DNA of 64,000 nt from NCBI GenBank assembly GCA_027621405.1, contig JAQCBT010000003.1:124001-188000 (forward strand), given 5' to 3'. Under the pieces are notes generated by a model. It saw only the letters and a list, made by a program, of their open reading frames with translations. It was not told the DNA's origin and ran no database searches. Shown one piece after another: positions 40,766-50,147 of this stretch; position 1 is the stretch's first letter; each line of letters opens with the position of its first letter. The DNA is from Pseudomonadota bacterium. GTDB lineage: Bacteria > Pseudomonadota > Gammaproteobacteria > Pseudomonadales > Pseudohongiellaceae. Both the position numbers and the translations under genes were made by a program.

Positions 40766-41917
40766 TCAGTTTGCTTCGAGCAAATGACCAAAAAATTCGG
40801 GTATGACCTCATTGGCAGCATTTGATTCGGCATTGAACATTAACACCATACCAATGTTTGCCTCGGGTGAGAATGCCATCTCGGAGCGATAGCCACGCAC
40901 ACCACCACCATGATGGATGACCCGCAGTCCCTTGAAGTCGAAAACCCGCCAGCCAATGCCGTAGTAAGCCTTCTCCAGGCCAGACCAGCGATTGAAGTAG
41001 TTGCCGTAGGGAGTCGGGATCACCGGCTCATGCAGCTGCGCCAGAAAATCGGCGCCGAATACCTCGGGGAAGGCACCCAGGTTCGCCCGCAGCCACATGC
41101 TCATATCGAACAAACTGGCATTGATGCCTGACGCTGGTGCCGTGGTGTAATAAGCCGGATTGGTTGTAGTGGTACGCCACGAGCCGCGAACCAGGCGATG
41201 GGGATGAGTGGACTCGGGGTTATTGATATACGGCTCATAACCGATGCTGGCCGACTCCATGCCAAGCGGCTTGAAGATATGCTCCTCGATGTATTTCTCG
41301 TAGCTCTCACCCGTGGTCTCTTCTACCACGTCCGCTATCATGGAGAACACCACATTCTGGTAACCATAGCACTCACCGGGCGCACACACGGTTGGAATCT
41401 CTTCAAAACGATTCTTGATGCGGTCATAGGCAACACCGTCATCCAACAGGTTCGAGTAGGAGTGAGGCATGAGCCCGGTAGAATGGCTCGCCACATGCAG
41501 CAGGGTAATATCCTGTGAGCTTCGCTTGTTGCCAATCTTGAGGCTGGGGAACAGCTCCCGCAGCGGCGTATCCCAGGATTGCCCCTCTTCATCGACCAGC
41601 AGGGTAGCTGCAGCCCCAGCGAAGGTCTTGGACATGGAGGCTATACGAAAGATGGAATCAGTTGTTACCGGGAAAGTTTCGTTGATATTGCGTACACCCC
41701 AGGTCTGCAGGTGCATGATGCCTTCCCGGGAGACGATGGCCAGGGCGGCACCGGGTATCTTTTTCTCCCGGATCAGCGCGTCCAGCCAGTCAACGTACTC
41801 GGTGAAATCGTAGTTATAGGGTAGCGACGGGGCAGTCGAGTCGGACTGGGCCAGCACGGCCTGCGTGGGCAGCAGGCACAGCAGACTCATGAATAAGTAA
41901 GTTTTTGGCAATCGCAC
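40766..41917 (-). CDS. Secreted serine hydrolase, beta-lactamase (class C/PBP4*) family
   Basis: The 383-residue exported protein has a signal peptide (LFMSLLCLLPTQAVLAQ). Its catalytic SxxK motif is SMSK at residues 94-97, the YxN is the YQN in CYGYQNVVF, and the third motif is HHGGGVRGYRS. This layout is shared by class C beta-lactamases, esterase EstB and D-aminopeptidases; true lactamase activity is not indicated. It is probably periplasmic and hydrolyses an ester or amide. It is single and 42 bases upstream of the nitroreductase start, so co-transcription with it is possible. Confidence 0.85.
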   Translation of the reverse strand: MRLPKTYLFMSLLCLLPTQAVLAQSDSTAPSLPYNYDFTEYVDWLDALIREKKIPGAALAIVSREGIMHLQTWGVRNINETFPVTTDSIFRIASMSKTFAGAAATLLVDEEGQSWDTPLRELFPSLKIGNKRSSQDITLLHVASHSTGLMPHSYSNLLDDGVAYDRIKNRFEEIPTVCAPGECYGYQNVVFSMIADVVEETTGESYEKYIEEHIFKPLGMESASIGYEPYINNPESTHPHRLVRGSWRTTTTNPAYYTTAPASGINASLFDMSMWLRANLGAFPEVFGADFLAQLHEPVIPTPYGNYFNRWSGLEKAYYGIGWRVFDFKGLRVIHHGGGVRGYRSEMAFSPEANIGMVLMFNAESNAANEVIPEFFGHLLEAN

Positions 41918-42101
41918 GGGTGATCTGGTCAGCTATGTGAAGGGTTATTCAAACTCTTGGTTTCTCGAACCGATTGACGGCTTGTACCTGTAATTCCATT
42001 TATCTGAAATTCCATTTCAATTTTCTTGCCCCTTCTTGCCTGGCTGTTTCCTTCTCTGGAAGATAGGCACCCAGCGGCTAGTATAAGTTCCCATCCCCAG
42101 C

Positions 42102-42137
42102 AAAAAAAAGGCCGACTTGATCCTATCTAAGTCGGCC
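42102..42137 (-). terminator. Intrinsic terminator of degQ
   Basis: Read on the minus strand, GGCCGACTT and AAGTCGGCC form a nine-base stem around a ten-base loop and run into eight Ts. It lies 46 bases beyond the protease stop. Confidence 0.9.
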
Positions 42138-42182
42138 AACTGGGGGCACATTTTAGTGCACTGAGGAGTCGATAACGAAGAC

Positions 42183-43583
42183 TCAGGGAACTAACAGCAA
42201 TACCCTTCGATCTTCCCGAATCACGGTAAGGGCTGCGAAGCGGCCACCATCCTGGACGACCTCGTTGAATTCATTGACGTTGGAAACCGCGCGTCGATTC
42301 ACCTCCACGATCAGGTCACCGTCGCGCAGGCCGGCACCATAGGCGCGACCCTGGGGATTAACGAACTCCACATAGACACCGGGTTCCAGATCGCCTTCCA
42401 CATCCTGGGAATTTCGCAACTGCGCACCACGGAATTGACCCGAACTGGTGCTGCCGCCCTCCGCTACGGCAACCCCTTCGCCGTCACCGATGATTGCGGT
42501 TACGGAGAGGCTTTCGTCCCCGCGCTGCAGCTTGATCTCAGCCGCTACATCCCTGCCCAGCAAGCCGACCATGTTGCGCAGCTCGCGGCTGCCGGTCACA
42601 GGCTCACCATTGAACTCCGTGATAATGTCAGACACCTGTATACCCGCACGTTCCGCCGCGCTGTTTTCCAGTACGCTGGTGACCAGCGCGCCGCGTTCCA
42701 GGTCGACTCCGAGTGCCTCCCGGGCATCCGGAGTCAGCGATGCAATCGTCACACCCAGCACACCACGGCGCACCTCGCCGTCGCGCTCCAGATGGGTCAT
42801 GACCGCTTTCATCATATCCACCGGTACAGCGAAGCCGATGCCATTATTGCCGCCGTTGCCGCTGATGATTGCGGTATTGATACCGATCAAGCGACCTTCC
42901 AGATCCACCAGGGCGCCGCCAGAGTTACCGACATTGATCGCCGCATCGGTCTGGATGAAGTCTTCGTAGTTATTGTTATTCAGGCCAGTACGACCCAGGG
43001 CACTGACGATGCCCGATGTCACTGTCTGGCCGATACCGAATGGATTGCCGATGGCAACAACATAGTCACCCACCTGCACGGTATCGATGTCAGCCATTTC
43101 GATGTCGGTCAGTTCTTCGGCAACAATCTGGATCAGTGCCACATCGGTGCTCTCATCGCTGCCAATGAGTTCGGCTTCCATGGTACGCCCGTCGTGTAGC
43201 TGGACATTAATGCTGGTTGCCCCTTCGACGACGTGATGATTGGTGATAATGAAGCCCTGCTCGGCGTCGACGATGACCCCAGACCCGGCACCAACGGCGT
43301 AGGGCTGGCGTCTGCCCTCCTGTTGGTTAAACCGGTCAGGGAAGAAACGGCGCAGCTCTTCGGGCAGTTCGTCACCCTGGAAGAAGTACCTGGAGGATGT
43401 GGGTATCGCCTTGCTTACCCGGATATTCACCACGGCTGGAGTGACTTGTTCCAGCATGGGTGCGAGGGAAGGTATCCCGCGGGCCAGGGCTTCAGCACTC
43501 ACGGCCAGGCCGGTATTGGCAGCCGCCAGCAGCGCCCCGGCAAACAACGAGATCAGGGAAAAGTGTCGTAATGAGAGTTTCAT
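42183..43583 (-). CDS. degQ: Periplasmic serine endoprotease DegP/DegQ-like
   Basis: The 466-residue exported protease has a signal peptide and the HtrA layout. The trypsin-like domain contains the triad His in FIITNHHVVEGA, Asp in STDVALIQI and Ser in VGNSGGALVD, with LGRTGLNNNNYEDFIQTDAAI between. Two PDZ domains follow (RRGVLGVTIASLTP and VYVEFVNPQGRAYG), with final DLIVEVNRRAVSN. It degrades or refolds damaged envelope proteins. ATG 43583 has AGGAG six bases upstream. DegQ is preferred to DegP by length, but they cannot be separated with certainty. No sigma-E gene is adjacent. Confidence 0.9.
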   Translation of the reverse strand: MKLSLRHFSLISLFAGALLAAANTGLAVSAEALARGIPSLAPMLEQVTPAVVNIRVSKAIPTSSRYFFQGDELPEELRRFFPDRFNQQEGRRQPYAVGAGSGVIVDAEQGFIITNHHVVEGATSINVQLHDGRTMEAELIGSDESTDVALIQIVAEELTDIEMADIDTVQVGDYVVAIGNPFGIGQTVTSGIVSALGRTGLNNNNYEDFIQTDAAINVGNSGGALVDLEGRLIGINTAIISGNGGNNGIGFAVPVDMMKAVMTHLERDGEVRRGVLGVTIASLTPDAREALGVDLERGALVTSVLENSAAERAGIQVSDIITEFNGEPVTGSRELRNMVGLLGRDVAAEIKLQRGDESLSVTAIIGDGEGVAVAEGGSTSSGQFRGAQLRNSQDVEGDLEPGVYVEFVNPQGRAYGAGLRDGDLIVEVNRRAVSNVNEFNEVVQDGGRFAALTVIREDRRVLLLVP

Positions 43584-43974
43584 TGCTAGCTCCTGTAATT
43601 TCAATTTCGCCCCCGGAAGTGGTTAAGGGGAACGATCACAGCTTGAAATCTAGGGTCAGGGAGGCGGATTAACCTGAAAATCCTGTGAACTTAATGTCCA
43701 GAAAAGCTGCCAGGCTTGATCGGGCGTTAAGTTGAGCCGAAATATCGACTAAACTAGGGTCCTGAATGGCTTGAAATGAAACAAATCACCCCTAAATGCC
43801 GTCTAATCAGGGGTAACGAAGGATTAATTGAATTCCTCGCCTGGCCGCATACAGGCAAATAGGCGAATCGATAGACGCGATTTCTGGTGAAGATTCGGTG
43901 GCAGGCTGCCTCCAGGGCGGCCGGGAACAAGGCCGCGTACCAGACGCTGAAACAACTGGCATCAGGGGGTAGCA
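43584..43974. other. Divergent intergenic region
   Basis: About 390 bases separate degQ and the CadC-type regulator. No gene is supported. It contains a small inverted repeat, ACCCCT (near 43789) with AGGGGT (near 43807). I looked for a sigma-E-type GAACTT/TCAAA promoter upstream of degQ and did not find a good match. Both genes' promoters should lie here. Confidence 0.4.
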
Positions 43975-44958
43975 ATGCATATTACGGCTGCAGTGAACGC
44001 TGAAGAAACGATGGCTGAATCCCGGGAACTGGATCCAATGCTGGATCAGTTCTGCATCGGCGACTGGCTGGTAAAACCCCAGCTCAACCAGTTGCAGCAC
44101 CTCGCCTCCACCGAAACCCGACATCTCGAACCCCGACTGGCAAAACTGCTGTGTTACCTGGCCGCCAACGCGCAGCAGGTGGTGGACCGGGACACCCTGG
44201 TCGCCGTGCTATGGCCCAAGGTAATCGTTAACGAGAATTCCCTTACCCGTGCCGTCTCCGAGTTACGCAAACAGCTAGCCTGGCAGGGCGACAAGGAACC
44301 CTACATCGAGACTATTCCCAAGCGAGGCTATCGTTTGCTGCGGTCTGTAGATGCGTTCAGCGCCGATGACGATAGCGCTGAAACAGCCGCGCCAGCGCAA
44401 ATTCCTGGCTGGATGAGCCAGATATACCAACCCGCCCGCCAGTCTGGCTTCCTGGCCTTCGGCCTGGCCGTGGTGCTGGCCGGTTGGCTTGGCCTGGGAC
44501 AGACTCTCCAGCAACCGGATCTGCCTGTGCTAAGCGATGAACTGATTCCATCAGTAAATGGCGTCATTGGTGCTTCGGTGACCCTGAGCAAGAGTGAAAA
44601 CCAGCAGCTGAAAACCGATGGCATCGCGCAACCGGTGTTCGCTGGTGACCAGGAGCGCTTCGCCTATATTCAATACGGGCATACGGGTTCCACAATCTAT
44701 CTCGGGGAAATCGCCAGCGACTATGAACCGGTGCCTGTGTTTAATAGCCAGGACATACTCTACAACCTGACCTGGTCGCCCCTGGGTAATTCACTTTTGT
44801 TTGCCAGCAAGCCGGTGCTGACGACGACGGCCCTGTTCGAGAAACAGTCGGAGGCAACGCTCTACGCATTGAATCTGGATTCCCTGGAGCTGAACGAATT
44901 GATAGAGCAGGCCCCGTCTCGTAAGGATGGCAGCCAGATGGATCTAAGCCTCACCTGA
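43975..44958 (+). CDS. CadC/ToxR-type membrane-bound transcriptional regulator, shortened
   Basis: The 327-residue protein has an N-terminal OmpR-type winged helix: FCIGDWLVKPQLNQL, LEPRLAKLLCYLAANAQQVV, LVAVLWPKVIVNENSLTRAV and ETIPKRGYRLL. One TM helix (about 160-178) follows. The periplasmic part is only about 145 residues and looks like one or two blades of a TolB-like propeller (IYLGEIASDYEPVPVF, LTWSPLGNSLLFAS), so it is much shorter than usual CadC-TolB proteins. It probably regulates a nearby gene, such as copCD or degQ. GGGGG lies just before the ATG. Confidence 0.78.
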   Translation: MHITAAVNAEETMAESRELDPMLDQFCIGDWLVKPQLNQLQHLASTETRHLEPRLAKLLCYLAANAQQVVDRDTLVAVLWPKVIVNENSLTRAVSELRKQLAWQGDKEPYIETIPKRGYRLLRSVDAFSADDDSAETAAPAQIPGWMSQIYQPARQSGFLAFGLAVVLAGWLGLGQTLQQPDLPVLSDELIPSVNGVIGASVTLSKSENQQLKTDGIAQPVFAGDQERFAYIQYGHTGSTIYLGEIASDYEPVPVFNSQDILYNLTWSPLGNSLLFASKPVLTTTALFEKQSEATLYALNLDSLELNELIEQAPSRKDGSQMDLSLT

Positions 44959-45001
44959 TCCGGTTCGCAGTCGGCCAGACTATCCCGAAAAAATCGCTGT
45001 G

Positions 45002-45928
45002 CTAGAGGGCCATCGCTGGCCCTACCACCGTGGACAACCAGGCAGTGGCCAGCAACAGGGCGGCTGCAACGACAATCTCCAGCCGCAACGACTTCTGAAA
45101 ATTCCTGACCCCCCTTCCTTCGAGCAAGGCCGGCACCAACCGCATTTTGTTGATAGCGGCTATTCCGAGTATCCCGAGTACCAACAGGAGTTTTACCGAA
45201 AGCGCCCTGCCGTAACCTGTTTCAATCAGCTCGAGTGGCGTATTCACCAGGTTCAGTGCCAGCCAGAGACCGGCGATCAGCAACATTCCAACGAAGACCG
45301 CGGCGTGATCTCCAAACCTGCGCAGGGTGATCTGCAAGCTGTCTGGATCTTCTGCCGTTGAAGCAACCCATAGTGGATACAGGTTTCCGATCCAGATCGC
45401 GAAGCAGCTAAAGTGTACGGCCAGCGCAAGCTGGACATTGGTCGAGAGAACAGAAACGTGACCGCCGAGGCGGAAACTGAGCAAAAGCAGGATGAACCCG
45501 ATTCCGACCGCGGTAAAAGCCCGGCGATAGAAACCTAATGGTGGTGAAGTGTTGAGACTGGCAAGCCGACGCAGGAAGAATACGCTGTTCGCAATCACCA
45601 GGGCAAAGCCAGCCAGGCGCAGAAAGCTCTGATCGCCCAATGGTGTATCCAGAAGAATCTCCGCCATGAACCAGTCGAAAGCACCGGAGAGCCCGGAATT
45701 ATTGGCCAGACCTATCTGCACCAGGAAATTGATCATTACTGCCTGGAAGCCAATCAAGCCACCGATGAGCTGATAGAGCATGAGCCGGTGCACACTCGTA
45801 CGTCGACCATCGTGATAAAGGCAGAGGGAAACGGCGCTACCGAGAGAAGCGGCAGCGCCGATATAGAACAGGAATTTGCAGACCAGGCTGGCAAGTTCCC
45901 AGGAGTTGGGAACCTGGGTTATTTCCAT
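45002..45928 (-). CDS. copD: CopD family copper-uptake membrane protein
   Basis: The 308-residue protein has eight or so TM helices and follows the CopD pattern: FLFYIGAAASLGSAVS at the start, LRLAGFALVIANSVFF, a long LALAVHFSCFAIWIGNLYPLWV helix with the conserved His, and GYGRALSVKLLLVLGILGIAAINKMRLVPAL near the end. CopD works with CopC to move copper across the inner membrane. The copC gene lies 69 bases upstream on the same strand. The copper role is inferred from the family; some members serve only as membrane anchors. Confidence 0.85.
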   Translation of the reverse strand: MEITQVPNSWELASLVCKFLFYIGAAASLGSAVSLCLYHDGRRTSVHRLMLYQLIGGLIGFQAVMINFLVQIGLANNSGLSGAFDWFMAEILLDTPLGDQSFLRLAGFALVIANSVFFLRRLASLNTSPPLGFYRRAFTAVGIGFILLLLSFRLGGHVSVLSTNVQLALAVHFSCFAIWIGNLYPLWVASTAEDPDSLQITLRRFGDHAAVFVGMLLIAGLWLALNLVNTPLELIETGYGRALSVKLLLVLGILGIAAINKMRLVPALLEGRGVRNFQKSLRLEIVVAAALLLATAWLSTVVGPAMAL

Positions 45929-45997
45929 AGCAGATTGCAGGCCCTCATCCGTTCAGGCTACTCACCTGAATACATGAAGACCTGTCTGTTGATCACC

Positions 45998-46381
45998 TCA
46001 GGGAGCGGAACCTGCCGCTGGATCGACTACAAAGCTGAAGGTGTTGGAGACGGTATGTCCGTCGGCACCGATCGCCGCCCAGTTAACGGTAAAATTGCCG
46101 GGCTTCATAGCCGGAGTATCAATCACATAACTGGCCACCGCTTCGGATGAAGGAGCAAACCTGGTGGGCACCGCCTGACCACCGGCCAATACTTCCAGCT
46201 TGATGAGGCGAACAGGTGCAGTGAATACCAGGTTGATATGGGCCGGTGGTTCCTTGACCGTGGCATCAGCCGCTGGCGTGGATTCCTTCAAACCCGTGTG
46301 GGCACTGGCCAGATTCGCAGCAAACAGGCACAGGACCAGGAAGGCGCCGCGCAGGCCATTGGTGAAGAGTTGTGTGTTCAT
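45998..46381 (-). CDS. copC: Periplasmic copper-binding protein CopC
   Basis: The 127-residue protein has a signal peptide ending NLASA, then His at the mature N-terminus (HTGLKEST). The CopC beta-sandwich is clear: TPAADATVKEPPAHINLVF, VRLIKLEVLAGGQAVP, KPGNFTVNWAAIGADGHTVSNTFSFVV. Both His positions seen in Cu(II)-binding CopC (N-terminal His and the DGH His) are present. ATG 46381 has GAGG six bases upstream; another ATG four codons earlier is possible. It forms an operon with copD. Confidence 0.88.
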   Translation of the reverse strand: MNTQLFTNGLRGAFLVLCLFAANLASAHTGLKESTPAADATVKEPPAHINLVFTAPVRLIKLEVLAGGQAVPTRFAPSSEAVASYVIDTPAMKPGNFTVNWAAIGADGHTVSNTFSFVVDPAAGSAP

Positions 46382-46598
46382 TGCGTGCCTCATAGATGAG
46401 CAGTTGTGAGCGGATCAGCCGGAATAGCGCCTGCAAACGGCGGGTTCCTGACCTTTGCTATGCATTATCTCAGTACCGCAGGCCGATTCCCATATTATGG
46501 AAGCCTTGGGAGTGCGACATTTCGTCACAGCGAGCAGGACATCCGGTCTGCGGGCGGGATGTCCATATTCACTAATGTCAGGCAATAAACGCGCCCGG

Positions 46599-47816
46599 CT
46601 ACTGATGCCTGGCGAGTTCTTTCCTGGCGATAACCCGGCGGTGAACCTCGTCGGGACCGTCTGCCAGTCGCAGGGTACGCTGACTGGTCCACAGTGAAGC
46701 TAAAGGGAAATCCTGGGATACGCCGGCCGCACCATGCATCTGGATCGCCCTGTCGATAACTCGCAAGGCCATATTCGGCACTGCCACCTTTATCTGGGAT
46801 ATGACATCCCTGGCAGCCTTGTTGCCGATGGTGTCCATGAGCCAGGCCGCCTTCAACACCAGCAAGCGACACATCTCTATTTCAATCCGACTGTCGGCAA
46901 TCACATCGTAGTTGCCACCCAATTCTGCCAGGGGTTTACCGAATGCCTCCCGACTGGTTGCCCGCTTGCACATCAGGTCGAGGGCTTTTTCTGCCGCCCC
47001 TATCGAGCGCATGCAATGATGTATGCGACCTGGCCCCAATCGACCCTGGGAGATCTCGAAGCCACGGCCTCGACCGAGAATGATATTGCTCTCAGGCACA
47101 CGCACATTGTGGAATTTGATATGCATATGACCATGGGGGGCATCATCTTTACCAAATACATGCATGGGACGTACGACTTCGACGCCCTCTGCATCCATAG
47201 GTACCAAGATCTGGGACTGACGATTGTGCTTGGGTGCATCGGGATCGGTAACCACCATGACGATCATGATCTTGCAACGAGCATCACCTGCGCCGGAGAT
47301 GTAGAACTTCTCGCCGCTGATTACCCACTCATCACCATCGAGCACTGCACTGGTAGAAATATTCGTGGCGTCGGAGGAAGCGACACCAGGTTCGGTCATG
47401 GCGAAGGCAGATCGAATCTCTCCTGCCAACAGCGGCTCCAGCCATTGCTTCTTTTGCTCTTCAGAACCGTAGCGTTCCAGCACCTCCATATTGCCTGTAT
47501 CCGGCGCGCTGCAATTCATGGCCTCGGATGCCAGCCTGCTGCGCCCCATAATCTCTGCCAGGTGTGCATATTCCAGATTCGAGATACCGGCACCACCCTG
47601 GCTCTTGGGCAGGAAGAAGTTCCACATACCCATTTCCCTGGCAGCGGCCTTCAGACTGTTGAGGATTTCATCTTGCCGCGGCGTGTGGGACCAGCGATCA
47701 CCCACGCCCACTTCAGCATAGTACTCTGCCTCTACGGGATCGACTTTGTTTTCGACGAAGTCCCGGATCTTCTCCCGGATTTCTACCATCTCCTCAGATA
47801 GGCCAAGGTTCATCAT
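46599..47816 (-). CDS. Acyl-CoA dehydrogenase
   Basis: The 405-residue protein is a flavoenzyme of the acyl-CoA dehydrogenase family, close to the ACAD10/11-like branch. The chain shows [38 protein letters not shown], the flavin-binding [31 protein letters not shown] and [22 protein letters not shown] near the end. It oxidises an acyl-CoA, chain unknown. It is followed by related SDR and MDR genes on the same strand (47867 and 48682), which suggests a small catabolic cluster. Confidence 0.9.
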   Translation of the reverse strand: MMNLGLSEEMVEIREKIRDFVENKVDPVEAEYYAEVGVGDRWSHTPRQDEILNSLKAAAREMGMWNFFLPKSQGGAGISNLEYAHLAEIMGRSRLASEAMNCSAPDTGNMEVLERYGSEEQKKQWLEPLLAGEIRSAFAMTEPGVASSDATNISTSAVLDGDEWVISGEKFYISGAGDARCKIMIVMVVTDPDAPKHNRQSQILVPMDAEGVEVVRPMHVFGKDDAPHGHMHIKFHNVRVPESNIILGRGRGFEISQGRLGPGRIHHCMRSIGAAEKALDLMCKRATSREAFGKPLAELGGNYDVIADSRIEIEMCRLLVLKAAWLMDTIGNKAARDVISQIKVAVPNMALRVIDRAIQMHGAAGVSQDFPLASLWTSQRTLRLADGPDEVHRRVIARKELARHQ

Positions 47817-47866
47817 GGAATCTGTTTCCTTCTACGTGTACTGATAAATGTATTTATTCGAAATGC

Positions 47867-48631
47867 TTAACCGGCGATTGTACCACCGCCATCAATCACC
47901 AGGGTCTGTCCGGTAGTAAAGCTACCTGCCTTCGATGCCAGCATGACTGCCGCACCGGCGATCTCATCGGGTTCGCCGATGCGTCGTAGCGGGTACTTGG
48001 CTACGGTTGCCTCGTAAATTTCCGGGTTTTCCCACAGGGCTCTGGCGAAATCGGTCTTGATCAATCCGGGAGCAATACAGTTGACCCGCACGTTCTTTGG
48101 CCCCCACTCCACCGCGAGGTTGCGAGCGATCTGCATATCTGCCGCCTTGGAGATGGCATAAGCGCCGAGACTGTCCGTGCCCTTGATACCACCTATGGAG
48201 GAAACGATGATCACGGCACCGCCCCCGGCCTCAGCCATGCCCGGGATCACCAGCTGGCAAAGTCGATGCACGCTGCCTATATTGGCATGCATGACCTTGT
48301 CGAAGGCTTCATCGGGAATGTCCTGCGATGGACCGAAATAGGGATTGAGAGCAGCGTTGCACACCAGAGTGTTGATCGTGCCGAAGGCTTCCTGGCTCTT
48401 GGCAACCAGGTTTTGCAGTTGCTCCTTGTAGTTAATGTTGCAAGCCACTGCGATGGCCTGCCCACCCAGCCCGTTTATCTCGCCGGCCACCTCGTCACAG
48501 GCGTCCTGATTGCGACTGGATATGATGACCTTCGCTCCCTGTTCTGCCATGCGCGTGGCGATGGCTTTACCAATCCCCTTGGTGGATCCGGTAATGAGGG
48601 CAACATTGTTTTCCAGACTGAATAGACTCAT
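47867..48631 (-). CDS. Short-chain dehydrogenase/reductase (FabG-like)
   Basis: The 254-residue classical SDR has the cofactor motif ITGSTKGIGKAIA at about residues 13-25, CNAALNPYFGP in place of the usual NNAG, the catalytic Ser in IIVSSIGGIKGTDSLGAYAISKAA and the YAISK pair. It ends GQTLVIDGGGTIAG, as do many NAD(H)-using beta-oxidation-type SDRs. The substrate is unknown. It lies 50 bases upstream of the acyl-CoA dehydrogenase and 50 bases downstream of the MDR gene, so one operon is likely. Confidence 0.88.
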   Translation of the reverse strand: MSLFSLENNVALITGSTKGIGKAIATRMAEQGAKVIISSRNQDACDEVAGEINGLGGQAIAVACNINYKEQLQNLVAKSQEAFGTINTLVCNAALNPYFGPSQDIPDEAFDKVMHANIGSVHRLCQLVIPGMAEAGGGAVIIVSSIGGIKGTDSLGAYAISKAADMQIARNLAVEWGPKNVRVNCIAPGLIKTDFARALWENPEIYEATVAKYPLRRIGEPDEIAGAAVMLASKAGSFTTGQTLVIDGGGTIAG

Positions 48632-48681
48632 TGTTTTCTCACCACTAATGAATTCTGCAATGGCTTTGCCGAAGGTAGACC

Positions 48682-49707
48682 TTAGATTTCTTCGTCGGCA
48701 ATCTTCACTAGTTGCTTTCCAAAGTTTTTACCGGTCAGCATCTCGCGAAAATAGCGCGGCGCATTTTCCAGGCCTTCACCGATACTCTCCCGATACTTGA
48801 TGCGGCCCTCGGCGACCCAGTCGCCAAGCAGGCGAGTCGCCTCGACCCAGCGATCGTGCCATTCGGTTACCACAAAGAAGCGATGTTCGGGCACGGGGTT
48901 CAACTTTGCGAGAATATGTGCGGGTAATTCTGCACTGGCGATGTCTTCATCGTTGTAATTTGAGATATAGCCACATATGGGCACCCTGGCACCTTCATTC
49001 AACAAAGGTGCCACCGCGCGAGTAACATCGCCGCCGACATTCTCGAAATAGATATCGATACCGTCGGGGCAGGCGGCGGCCAACTCTGCCGCGAGATTGC
49101 CCGCCTTGTAGTTGATACAGGCATCGAAATGCAGCTCTTCTTTCACGTAACGGCACTTCTCCGGTCCACCGGCAATACCAACTGCACGCAAACCTTTGAT
49201 CTTCGCTATCTGACCAACCACCGATCCGACGGCGCCAGACGCCGCTGCCACCACCAGGGTCTCACCCGGTTGCGGTTTACCCACTTCGGTGAGCCCGAAA
49301 TAGGCTGTTCTTCCGGGCATCCCCACCACACCAAGATGGGCCGAGAGACTTCCGTTCGCCAAGTCAACCTTCATCAGCCGCGGGTCATCAGCATTCGCCA
49401 CGATATAGCTCTGCCAACCCATGTGGGCGGCAACCCTGTCACCCACCTTGTAGGCATCGGAAGTGGACTGAATAACTATCCCGGCAGACTCTCCCACCAT
49501 GACGTCGCCAAGCTCCATGGGTGCGGCATAGGACTTAACATCATGCATGCGACCGCGCATATACGGGTCCAGGGACAACCAGCACACCTTGATGAGAATC
49601 TGATTCTCCTGCAGTGGGGGTACCGGAGCTTCTTCCAGTCGAAAACACTCATCGCCCGGCTCTCCCACCGGTCGCTTGGCAAACACCATCTTTTGATTCG
49701 TGATCAC
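48682..49707 (-). CDS. NADP-dependent MDR oxidoreductase (CurA-like)
   Basis: The 341-residue protein is a medium-chain reductase of the CurA/YncB/leukotriene B4 dehydrogenase type. It begins with FAKRPVGEPGDECFRLEEAP, has LDPYMRGRM, VVAAASGAVGSVVGQIAKIKG for NADP binding, and YFENVGGDVTRAVAPLLNEG. It reduces enone or alkenal double bonds. No zinc ligands are seen. It heads the acyl-CoA dehydrogenase/SDR cluster. The start is ATG at 49707. Confidence 0.9.
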   Translation of the reverse strand: MITNQKMVFAKRPVGEPGDECFRLEEAPVPPLQENQILIKVCWLSLDPYMRGRMHDVKSYAAPMELGDVMVGESAGIVIQSTSDAYKVGDRVAAHMGWQSYIVANADDPRLMKVDLANGSLSAHLGVVGMPGRTAYFGLTEVGKPQPGETLVVAAASGAVGSVVGQIAKIKGLRAVGIAGGPEKCRYVKEELHFDACINYKAGNLAAELAAACPDGIDIYFENVGGDVTRAVAPLLNEGARVPICGYISNYNDEDIASAELPAHILAKLNPVPEHRFFVVTEWHDRWVEATRLLGDWVAEGRIKYRESIGEGLENAPRYFREMLTGKNFGKQLVKIADEEI

Positions 49708-49821
49708 GGCATATTCCTGCTGTTTATTCTTGTATCAGGCGTGGCAGTCTACCCCATATCAGGCGCTATCGACAGCCGCCCTGAAGCCCCGATTTATGCC
49801 AGTTTGAGCAAGATCAACAGG

Positions 49822-49852
49822 AAAAAAATCCCCCTGGGCAGGGCCCAGGAGG
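49822..49852 (-). terminator. Intrinsic terminator of the ABC exporter operon
   Basis: On the minus strand CCTGGGC and GCCCAGG form a GC-rich stem with a three-base loop, and a T-run of seven follows shortly after. It lies about 40 bases beyond the small membrane protein at 49893. Confidence 0.8.
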
Positions 49853-49892
49853 ACTAGTCAGCACATCTCCGAGTCAAGGAGTGTTTGGTCAC

Positions 49893-50114
49893 TCAGGCCG
49901 AGTCCGGGCTAGTACTGCCGGAATCATCCCGGGATTGTCGAAAGCGTTCCCAGTCCCGAACATCGAAATCGAAATAAGGATTCTCCAGGTCTATAACCCT
50001 GGCTTCCCGGCCGGTGAGCAAGCCTTCCACCATCAGCACTGTCATGTAGATAATTATGGTTGCGACCAGGACCGAGTAGCGATCCTTCAGAATAATTTTC
50101 TTTAGTTGATCCAC
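49893..50114 (-). CDS. Small single-TM protein of ABC operon
   Basis: This 73-residue protein has one TM helix (about residues 14-32, YSVLVATIIIYMTVLMVEGLL preceded by KKIILKDR) and a polar C-terminal tail. I do not recognise a family. It starts with GTG preceded by AAGAGG, about 34 bases after the permease stop, and is followed by the terminator. It probably belongs to the exporter operon, as an accessory subunit or a small regulatory protein. Confidence 0.6.
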   Translation of the reverse strand: MDQLKKIILKDRYSVLVATIIIYMTVLMVEGLLTGREARVIDLENPYFDFDVRDWERFRQSRDDSGSTSPDSA

Positions 50115-50147
50115 AATAAACCTCTTCTCTCAAAAGCGCCTGGAAAT

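Noticed and set aside
46734-47801. 355-codon plus-strand frame antisense to the acyl-CoA dehydrogenase.
   Set aside because: Composition (His, Cys rich) is typical of an antisense shadow; the dehydrogenase is unmistakable.
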